54,244 nt of DNA from an uncultured Oscillospiraceae bacterium (GTDB taxonomy: Bacteria > Bacillota > Clostridia > Oscillospirales > Ruminococcaceae). Positions 34,202 to 40,229 of this stretch are shown here, one piece after another. The stretch lies in assembly GCA_934448295.1 (NCBI GenBank), contig CAKSEY010000020.1:1-54244 (forward strand), given 5' to 3'. The number at the start of each line of letters is the position of its first letter. Position 1 is the first letter of the stretch. The notes under the pieces are model-generated. The model was not told where the DNA came from and did not search any database. It saw only the letters and a list, made by a program, of their open reading frames with translations. The translations under genes were made by a program, and so were the position numbers.

Positions 34202-34465
34202 TTAAGCAATATCTCTAATATCGCTCTCCGTAAGAACACCGTCTGCAATCATCATCTTTTCCTGTTCTGCAAAAGGCGTGTCCCACACAATGTTCCGATG
34301 AGCATATGCCCAGTTCAGAACATCTACGAATTTCGGATTGAAGTCTTTGTGATACGCTCTGTTTTCAAGCTCGACCATGAACCTGATCGACCAAGCCGAG
34401 GTGAACTCGCCCCAATCTACTTCCTCAATACCTATTGCGCTGAAACCTGTTGTCGGTAAAGCCAT
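34202..34465 (-). CDS. Small acidic hypothetical ICE protein
   Basis: The 87-residue product begins MALPTTGFSAIGIEEVDWGE and continues FTSAWSIRFMVELENRAYHK, FVDVLNWAYAHRNIVWDTP and a helical acidic end. The ATG at 34465 has GAAAGGAG six bases upstream. The gene is monocistronic: a consensus promoter (34504-34532) with a 16-bp palindrome right behind its -35 box precedes it, and a strong terminator follows. I do not recognise the family. Its tight individual control and place just upstream of a zeta-like kinase make an antitoxin or regulatory role possible but unproven. Confidence 0.6.
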   Translation of the reverse strand: MALPTTGFSAIGIEEVDWGEFTSAWSIRFMVELENRAYHKDFNPKFVDVLNWAYAHRNIVWDTPFAEQEKMMIADGVLTESDIRDIA

Positions 34466-34503
34466 ATTATGCTCCTTTCGCACAAGTCTGGTTGCTTACT
34501 TAT

Positions 34504-34532
34504 ATTATACATCTTTTGCATTCCGTTGTCAA
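34504..34532 (-). promoter_or_regulatory. Consensus promoter of the small gene at 34202
   Basis: On the minus strand TTGACA (34532-34527) and TATAAT (34509-34504) are separated by 17 bases, a perfect consensus. The palindrome at 34534-34549 abuts the -35 box. Confidence 0.85.
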
Positions 34533-34533
34533 C

Positions 34534-34549
34534 GTGCTATAAATAGCAC
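34534..34549. promoter_or_regulatory. 16-bp palindrome, copy C (at the 34465 promoter)
   Basis: GTGCTATAAATAGCAC is a perfect palindrome one base upstream of a consensus -35 box, where a regulator could act on RNA polymerase. It is identical to copy B. Confidence 0.75.
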
Positions 34550-34559
34550 ATTTTCAAAA

Positions 34560-35435
34560 TCACAGCCTGTCCGCAAGTTCGCGCAGCACCTTGAAATCCT
34601 CGCCCTTTGCCAGAATGAGAAGATCCTCGATGTATTTTGAAAGCGTTTCGGCTTCCTCATGGGAGAGAACGACAGGCGGTTCGGAAGATGTAGTTTCATG
34701 TTCATCGTCAGTTTCATGAACAACGTCAGCGGAAGTGTTTTCCTGCCGCTGAATATCCTTAACCTCTTTATGGGTAATCTTCGGCTTTTCAGAGATTATT
34801 TTCTGCTGCTTTTCGGGAGCGAGCTTTGCGACCTCGTTGGCTGTCGAAATCGACATATCTCCGGATTTTACCGCCTGCTCCACATCGGGGATAGCGTTGT
34901 GCTTGATGTTATCCAGCTTTCCGACCTGCGCCGGAGATACATTGAGTGCGTCTGCAATCTTATCCCTTATTCTGCCCTTGACAGGCTTTCCGGCAGCTTC
35001 AAGTTCCTTGAAAATCCGTGTCAGTTCCTCATATTCACGCATTGTATCTGCGTCCGAATACTTGCGCTGAGTTGCGTTCAGCATTATGAGGTCAAGTTCG
35101 GTTTCGGTATTCGGCTTTGCGCCTTTGATGAAACAGGGGACTTTGCCGCTTCTCCTGCGTCCGTCAGCGATAAGGGACTTTAACGCCGCCAGACGGCGAT
35201 GACCGCTGATAAGCTCATACCTGCCGTTGTGTTCCGAAACGACCAGAGCAGTCATTAAGCCCTGGCGCTCTATATCGTCCCCAAGAGATTCTATTTCGGA
35301 GATTTCATAGAAATTGTTTCTGTTTGGCTCAATATCGTCAATGTCTATCATTTTCAGACTGTCTATGTAGCTGTCGGCGTTGACCGTCTGAATATCCGCC
35401 GCTATGGCGCTGTCAAGCTGCAACTTTCTGCTCAT
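34560..35435 (-). CDS. parB: ParB-family partition protein
   Basis: The 291-residue protein has a ParB/Srx N-terminal domain (IDIDDIEPNRNNFYEISEIE, SLGDDIERQGLMTALVVSEH, YELISGHRRLAALKSL). A central helix-turn-helix follows (LNVSPAQVGKLDNIKHNAIP, then ISTANEVAKLAPEKQQKI), with an acidic C-terminal region. Its start overlaps the ParA stop. It should bind a centromere-like site on the excised ICE and help maintain it with ParA; the site is not identified. Such parAB pairs are standard at the replication end of Tn1549-type ICEs. Confidence 0.88.
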   Translation of the reverse strand: MSRKLQLDSAIAADIQTVNADSYIDSLKMIDIDDIEPNRNNFYEISEIESLGDDIERQGLMTALVVSEHNGRYELISGHRRLAALKSLIADGRRRSGKVPCFIKGAKPNTETELDLIMLNATQRKYSDADTMREYEELTRIFKELEAAGKPVKGRIRDKIADALNVSPAQVGKLDNIKHNAIPDVEQAVKSGDMSISTANEVAKLAPEKQQKIISEKPKITHKEVKDIQRQENTSADVVHETDDEHETTSSEPPVVLSHEEAETLSKYIEDLLILAKGEDFKVLRELADRL

Positions 35436-36175
35436 TACTCCTCACCAAGCCTTTCAATGATTTCCTCTGCCAAATTTTCGTATGCCTGCGCCGCAGCCGT
35501 CCATTTCATGTATTCCTTTGCGGTCAGTTTGTAGCTGAAAGAGTTTTTGATGACACGGCTGAAAGGAATGGTGGTGTTCAGCACCTTGTTCCCGAGGTTG
35601 CATTTGAGGAATTCCAGCAGTTCTGTATCTGCGGGATTTTCCTTGTCGAATTTGTTCACGATACAGCCGCCGAATTTGGCATTGCAGTTTGCAAGCGCTC
35701 CTGTTACAGCGGGAATGCCCTGTATTGCGAACGTTCCAAGCTCTATGGGGACGAACACGCTGTCGGAGAGCGTGATTACCTTTTCTGTTAGCTTTGTAAG
35801 AGCAGGCGGCAGGTCGAGGACTGCGTATTCATAGCTGCGGTCGAAAGTCAGCACCTTTCTCACGTTGGCTGTCTGAACATCTTCCGGGAGCTGCTCAAAC
35901 TGTGCCGCCACAAGGTTAAGCGCCGGGGTCGCCGTAAAAATGTCGATGTTAGGGTATCTGGTGGAGCTTTTTGCCACAGTGGGCAGGCAGTTTCTATTTA
36001 TCAGCGCTGTTTCAAGCCCCGCCCTCGGTTCTGCAAAGAAACGGGAACTGTTAGCCTGTCCGTCAAAGTCGATTACAAGCACCTTTCCGCGCTCGGCAAG
36101 CTCGTTTACAAGGTTGATAGCCGTTGTGGTCTTTCCGACGCCGCCCTTGTGATTGTAGATTGCAATTGCTTTCAT
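35435..36175 (-). CDS. parA: ParA-family ATPase
   Basis: The start is taken at ATG 36175 (MKAIAIYNHKGGVGKTTTAI) after GGAAAGGACATTTT; the frame extends to 36208 without a ribosome binding site. The deviant Walker A KGGVGKTTT and Walker B-type VLVIDFDGQANSSRF are present, as are the DLPPALTKLTEKV region and a C-terminal helical domain (SYKLTAKEYMKWTAAAQAYE). It drives partition of the excised element with the downstream ParB, whose gene overlaps it by one base. Confidence 0.9.
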   Translation of the reverse strand: MKAIAIYNHKGGVGKTTTAINLVNELAERGKVLVIDFDGQANSSRFFAEPRAGLETALINRNCLPTVAKSSTRYPNIDIFTATPALNLVAAQFEQLPEDVQTANVRKVLTFDRSYEYAVLDLPPALTKLTEKVITLSDSVFVPIELGTFAIQGIPAVTGALANCNAKFGGCIVNKFDKENPADTELLEFLKCNLGNKVLNTTIPFSRVIKNSFSYKLTAKEYMKWTAAAQAYENLAEEIIERLGEE

Positions 36176-36204
36176 AAAATGTCCTTTCCGTGCTGTTAGC
36201 ACCC

Positions 36205-37206
36205 TCATTTACTGCCGTACATATCGTGATTGACCATTGCCGAATAAAAGCTGTCGATCGTCAGCGGGGCGTTATACAGAGCCGTTATGAGATACGCCCT
36301 GATGTTCCGTACATCGCTTGTGTTCTTGTCGAGCGCCGTAATCACATACTCAATATGGGTGCTGTCCAGTTTGAGGAACTGTGATTTTACAACGCTCTGC
36401 GGGAAGTCCTCGCCGTTCACACGGATATACTTTTTGGTGGAGCATACCACGTCGAGCATTATCCCGACGATTTCGTTTATCCTACCTTTCTGTGACGGGC
36501 TGCTTTCGAGAAGATAATCATAACCGATGTTCTCCCGGATAATATTCGTGTAGTCCGTCCGTTCATCGGAAAAAACCATATTTGGAATTGAAGAATCGAT
36601 CCTATCCATCAAATCAGCGCCGTCATTTGGATTGATTGATAGAGGATTATTTTCTTTTGATTTATTATCTTTAGATTTATATAATGAGGGGAGGACGGAT
36701 TTTTCAGAGCTTGCTCCGAAGTTTCTCGGGAGCAGTATGGTAAGTTCCTCGTCTGGCTGCTCCGTAGTTTCTACGGAGCAAGGCTGTTGTGCGTCAATCC
36801 TGTTCTTACGTTTCTTTTCGTATGACTGCACAGCAGCCGGTTTTATGGACAACTGCTTTTTCTCTCCCTGTGAAATGAGGTTTGAAATAAGTTCAATATC
36901 CTCGATTATACGAAAACAGCGCTTGGCGGGAAGTCCACGGTTCTTGCTTTCGATAAGCCCAGCGTCCACCAGATTCTTTATGCAGCGTTTCTGCTGATAC
37001 TCAGAAAGAGCGGTACTTGCTTCAAGGTCGGGAACGGTTGAGTAGAACCAGCCGCTGTCGTCCAGCATACCGTTACGTTCGTAGTAGCTGCATTTCGATA
37101 TGAGTGCGGCGTAAACCACTGCCTCTGACAGTCCTATTGCATGAGCCAGCAGGCGGTTGACCGTCAGCGTTTTGCTCGGATTTAGCATCTGGAAAATTGC
37201 GTTCAT
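36205..37206 (-). CDS. Replication initiator (RepA N-terminal / DUF6017-type) of the ICE
   Basis: The N-terminal ~110 residues (MLNPSKTLTVNRLLAHAIGL, EAVVYAALISKCSYYERNGM, FYSTVPDLEASTALSEYQQK) are the winged-helix RepA_N-type replisome organiser domain. The middle is a polar linker and the C-terminal ~130 residues (YDYLLESSPSQKGRINEIVG, AYLITALYNAPLTIDSFYSA) match the DUF6017 type. The start is uncertain: ATG at 37206 or 37215, both near GAAAGG; the frame from 37272 overlaps the upstream gene. It probably initiates replication of the excised circular ICE. It is first in the rep-parA-parB operon behind the small Cys-rich gene. Confidence 0.8.
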   Translation of the reverse strand: MNAIFQMLNPSKTLTVNRLLAHAIGLSEAVVYAALISKCSYYERNGMLDDSGWFYSTVPDLEASTALSEYQQKRCIKNLVDAGLIESKNRGLPAKRCFRIIEDIELISNLISQGEKKQLSIKPAAVQSYEKKRKNRIDAQQPCSVETTEQPDEELTILLPRNFGASSEKSVLPSLYKSKDNKSKENNPLSINPNDGADLMDRIDSSIPNMVFSDERTDYTNIIRENIGYDYLLESSPSQKGRINEIVGIMLDVVCSTKKYIRVNGEDFPQSVVKSQFLKLDSTHIEYVITALDKNTSDVRNIRAYLITALYNAPLTIDSFYSAMVNHDMYGSK

Positions 37207-37247
37207 AATAATCATCGCCTTTCTGAAAGATAGGAATTTCTGCGGAT

Positions 37248-37451
37248 TTATTTCTTCTGCGCTGCTTTCCACTTTTCAACCCTATCCTTGCAGCGTAAAT
37301 CCTCCGCTGCTTTCGCTTCCTTATCTTTGAAGAACGGGCAGCCGCCCTTAAAGCTGCTGCTAACCAAAGCCGAGCATTTTCCGTCCCAATATGCAAAGCA
37401 CTTACTGGAATTGCAGCGGGGCGATTTGGTGTTATAGAGAATGTTCAACAT
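37248..37451 (-). CDS. Small Cys-rich protein (candidate zinc-binding)
   Basis: The 67-residue product starts MLNILYNTKSPRCNSSKCFA and continues YWDGKCSALVSSSFKGGCPF, giving four cysteines in a C-x4-C-x7-C-x11-C array, then a Lys/Glu-rich helix. AAAGGAG lies six bases before the ATG at 37451. It is the last gene before the presumed ICE end and precedes the replication initiator. No family is recognised. It could bind DNA or a metal. Confidence 0.65.
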   Translation of the reverse strand: MLNILYNTKSPRCNSSKCFAYWDGKCSALVSSSFKGGCPFFKDKEAKAAEDLRCKDRVEKWKAAQKK

Positions 37452-37611
37452 GATAGTCTCCTTTTTAGAGCATTTTGGTATATTGTGGAGCAAACAAATT
37501 TCAGCTATTATGCCAAAGATTTTGTCTGCGTTTTGTGCGTGGTGATAAAATCTTTGTTATTTATTAACAAACGCTTATGCTATAAATTGAGCAACAGGCA
37601 GATTTATTAGC

Positions 37612-37645
37612 AAAAAGGGAGAGCTTGAAAAAACTCTCCCTTTTT
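37612..37645. terminator. Bidirectional terminator at the ICE edge
   Basis: AAAAAGGGAGAG and CTCTCCCTTTTT form a 12-bp stem with T-runs in both directions. It isolates the rep operon from flanking transcription. Confidence 0.85.
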
Positions 37646-37966
37646 GTTATTCGATTTCTGGTTTGGCGAATGTCTATACTATATATAGAAAAAGGACGCC
37701 TTTCAGTGAAAAGCGTCCTTATTATTGGTTGGGGTATGGTCTGCGTTGTTTGTGCGGCACTACAATTCCTTTTGTAATGCGGGTTTGCGACTATATCCCT
37801 TTGATGTCCCCTGTAATCCCGGGGCAAAAAACGGATTTCAATAGCCCGCTTCGCGGGCAAAATGCTTTTTTTCGACAGACCGTGAGCCCGGCGGTAAACC
37901 AGGCTTCATCAACTTGTCAAAAAGGTATCTACCCAGGCTGCCGAGAAATCGTCAGATGCTAGGAAC

Positions 37967-38005
37967 CCACATGACGGCTAGGCACAAAGCCTAGCCGTCA
38001 TGTGG
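37967..38005. repeat. 17-bp perfect stem with ACAAA loop
   Basis: CCACATGACGGCTAGGC (37967-37983) pairs perfectly with GCCTAGCCGTCATGTGG (37989-38005). It adjoins double-hairpin repeat copy 3. No T-tract follows, so it is not an ordinary terminator. Confidence 0.75.
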
Positions 38006-38007
38006 AG

Positions 38008-38075
38008 TTGCGGCAGGACGCCGCAAGGCGAAAGCCCAAAGCGCAGCAGGACGCTGCGCACCACAAGCTTTCGCC
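38008..38075 (+). repeat. Double-hairpin repeat, copy 3 (intergenic)
   Basis: TTGCGGC-AGGAC-GCCGCAA (38008-38026) is followed by the outer stem GGCGAAAGC/GCTTTCGCC (38027-38035, 38067-38075), which encloses GCGCAGC-AGGAC-GCTGCGC (38041-38059). This is the same architecture as copies 1 and 2 in the opposite orientation. Confidence 0.8.
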
Positions 38076-38111
38076 TGACGACGCAGATGGCGGTTTATCG
38101 GCAGCCTGACA

Positions 38112-38609
38112 TCAGCCGAGGATATCAGCCGCCTTAGTATTATCGGCGGTAACTGCGTAGTACACCGTGTTTCCGTCCTGCTTTACGAAGCAGTCGTCGA
38201 ACTTGTACATCTCCTCGGGGGTGTAGTCGGTGTAGGTCTCCTTCTGGGATTCAATGCGCTTTTCCAGGGCGGCTTTTATCTCGTCCGCCTTTTCGGAGCT
38301 GTCGGCGGTGAATATCCCGAACTCGTCCGGATAAGCGCCGGAGCCGCAGATATACACGGCATAGTCGGAAATCCCGTCGGCGTTGAAGCCAAGGCGAAGC
38401 TCCATGGTGTCAGCCTCCACGGCGACCATCTCGCCGGAGAACGTGACCTCAGCCATCAGCGCGTCAGCCTTTTCAGCGGCGGTCCTGATGGTTTCCGCAG
38501 CGGAATCGGAAGCGCTTTCGGAAACGCCCTGGCTGGAGCCGTTCCCGCCGGAGCAGCCCGTGAGGAGCATTGCCGCGCACATTATAGCGATTGCAAAATT
38601 CTTCTTCAT
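38112..38609 (-). CDS. DUF4358-family lipoprotein
   Basis: The 165-residue protein has a lipoprotein signal (MKKNFAIAIMCAAMLLTGCS, lipobox LTGC), a Ser/Asp-rich linker and a compact domain. That domain contains MELRLGFNADGISDYAVYIC, GSGAYPDEFGIFTADSSEKA and KFDDCFVKQDGNTVYYAVTA, the layout of DUF4358 proteins common in Ruminococcaceae and Lachnospiraceae. The function is unknown. It should be anchored on the outer face of the membrane. It lies 19 bases after the tandem SGNH hydrolase gene and is probably co-transcribed with it. Confidence 0.8.
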   Translation of the reverse strand: MKKNFAIAIMCAAMLLTGCSGGNGSSQGVSESASDSAAETIRTAAEKADALMAEVTFSGEMVAVEADTMELRLGFNADGISDYAVYICGSGAYPDEFGIFTADSSEKADEIKAALEKRIESQKETYTDYTPEEMYKFDDCFVKQDGNTVYYAVTADNTKAADILG

Positions 38610-38628
38610 AATATTTTTCCTTCCATAT

Positions 38629-40218
38629 TTATCCTATCAGGTTCTCGATATAGTTGAGCATTATCTTGTAAGTCGCGCCCTTGAAGTGCAGACCGTCATT
38701 CTCCGCATAGTCATGCAGGAAATAGCCATTGCTGTCGGAGAGCTGCGAGTACAGGTCGATATATGTAAGCCCCTTTTCGTCTGTGAGAGCCTTGATATAC
38801 TTGTTGAAATCGGTTATCATCGAGTTGTTGATTCCCGCATTTGCGGCGGAGGAGCTGTCATTCGTCACCGGAGTAACGGAAATGCAGTAGACAGTGCTGT
38901 CCGGGCAGCCTGACGAAAGCTTGTCAACAAGCTCGCGGTAGCTGTCCTCCATGGAAGCCGCCGATGTGATACCGTTGGAGCCGAGCATGATGAAAATGCG
39001 CTTCGGCTGCATTTTTACCGCGTAATCATACGCGGTGCCGGTGGTACCGTCCCCGAGCTGTATTTCGGTGGAATACGCCTTGTACGGAGTGTAGCCTACC
39101 GCCGCCGCAACATTCTTCGGGGGGAGTATTCCGTACAGCGAAAGCCCGGTGGTTATGCTGTCGCCGATAAACAGGTCGTCCGCGAAGAACGACGCACTGT
39201 AACTCTCGGAAAGCGACGTGGTTTCCTCGGGAGCTGATGTTTCATCGGGCGCGGAGGTCTGCTCCGGCGCGGAGCTTTCTCCGGTCGCAGTCTCCTGCGG
39301 CTGGGAGGTCTCCTCCCTGGCGGTTGTCTGCGGAGCCGTGTTGGTTATCACCGGGGCGTGCTTCGAGGAAGCCTCCGGCTCGGGGGTCTCCTGAATAAAC
39401 CGCTGCGTGTAGCTGAGTATCAGGTCGTAGGTCGGCGCGCTGATGTGCATTCCGTCGTACTCGTTGTAGTCAGATTTGAGATATCCGCCGGAATCCGCCA
39501 TCTTGGAGTTGATGTCAAGATAAACTACCCCCAGCTCGTTCGCCAGCTTCCTGAGGTATTCGTTGAAGGAAACCACGCTGGAATTGTCAAACCCGGCGCT
39601 TGCCGCCGCAGAGCTGTCAGCGGTCAGCGGGGTGATGGAATAGCAGTAGATAACGGAGTCCGGGCAGGATTCCTCCAGCATCTCGATAAGGGTGCGGAAG
39701 CTTCCCTCCATAGCGTTCGGGGAGCTAAGCCCGTTGAAGCCGAGCATGAGGAAAATGCGCTCCGGCTTAATTTTCTCTGCGTAGGAAAGGCAGGAGCCGG
39801 TGGTCCCGTCGCCGAGGGTTATTTCCTCCGCGTGAGCCTTGTAGGGAGTCATGTTGACGCTTGCGGCAACGTTCGCGTCGTTCAGCTTGGAATAATCCGT
39901 GAAGCCGGTGGCAATGCTGTCGCCGATGAAAAGGTCTTTTGCGAAGAATTCCTTGCTGTAATCCGCCGAGCCGAATGTAACGTCAGTGACGACCGGCTCC
40001 GCCGTGGGCTCCTCGGTCTGTACCTCGGCGGTCTGCGCCTCGGAGGTCTGCGGCAGGGAGCTTGACGCGCTCTCCTGCTGACCGTTTCGCATGAACAGCA
40101 GAACCACAAGTATCACAACGACCACCACAAGGGCGGCGGAAAGCACTATAAGCGCGATCACATTCTTTGGCAGCCCGGCTCTTCTCGGCGGACGGCGCCT
40201 GTATTTCTTGTTATCCAT
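38629..40218 (-). CDS. Membrane-anchored protein with two SGNH/GDSL hydrolase domains
   Basis: The ATG at 40218 (MDNKKYRRRPPRRAGLPKNV) follows CTGGAG. A basic N-terminus precedes one membrane helix (VIALIVLSAALVVVVVILVV) and a Thr/Glu/Gln stalk. Two homologous SGNH domains follow, split by a Pro/Thr/Glu/Ser-rich linker. Each has block I (FIGDSIATG / FIGDSITTG), a mid block (MLGFNG / MLGSNG) and the catalytic Asp-x-x-His (DGMH / DGLH). The two share most residues, so this is an intragenic duplication. SGNH enzymes deacetylate or deacylate wall polymers, xylan or lipids; the substrate is unknown. The gene starts just inside the end of the GH9 gene, so the two form an operon. Confidence 0.85.
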   Translation of the reverse strand: MDNKKYRRRPPRRAGLPKNVIALIVLSAALVVVVVILVVLLFMRNGQQESASSSLPQTSEAQTAEVQTEEPTAEPVVTDVTFGSADYSKEFFAKDLFIGDSIATGFTDYSKLNDANVAASVNMTPYKAHAEEITLGDGTTGSCLSYAEKIKPERIFLMLGFNGLSSPNAMEGSFRTLIEMLEESCPDSVIYCYSITPLTADSSAAASAGFDNSSVVSFNEYLRKLANELGVVYLDINSKMADSGGYLKSDYNEYDGMHISAPTYDLILSYTQRFIQETPEPEASSKHAPVITNTAPQTTAREETSQPQETATGESSAPEQTSAPDETSAPEETTSLSESYSASFFADDLFIGDSITTGLSLYGILPPKNVAAAVGYTPYKAYSTEIQLGDGTTGTAYDYAVKMQPKRIFIMLGSNGITSAASMEDSYRELVDKLSSGCPDSTVYCISVTPVTNDSSSAANAGINNSMITDFNKYIKALTDEKGLTYIDLYSQLSDSNGYFLHDYAENDGLHFKGATYKIMLNYIENLIG

Positions 40219-40229
40219 ATTTTCTCCAG

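Larger units (their letters stand above)
37452..38111. other. Gene-free region spanning the presumed ICE end and chromosomal junction
   Basis: The region holds several inverted repeats and no convincing gene. AAAGATTTT/AAAATCTTT (about 37512-37557) and TTGTTA/TAACAA are followed by a degenerate copy of the 16-bp palindrome near 37577. A bidirectional terminator lies at 37612-37645 and the hairpin AAGGACGC/GCGTCCTT at 37692-37720. GCCCGC-TTC-GCGGGC sits near 37845, a 17-bp stem at 37967-38005 and double-hairpin repeat copy 3 at 38008-38075. Composition changes from AT-rich to GC-rich around 37.8-38.0 kb, so the ICE end and its att site probably lie here. Without the other end the att core cannot be identified. 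Confidence 0.55.

Noticed and set aside
37663..37962. A 99-residue rightward frame at the ICE edge
   Set aside because: It runs through three hairpins, has no ribosome binding site and its product looks like non-coding translation.
31166..38075. The double-hairpin repeats as a CRISPR array
   Set aside because: The three copies are kilobases apart, differ in stem sequence and have no regular spacers.
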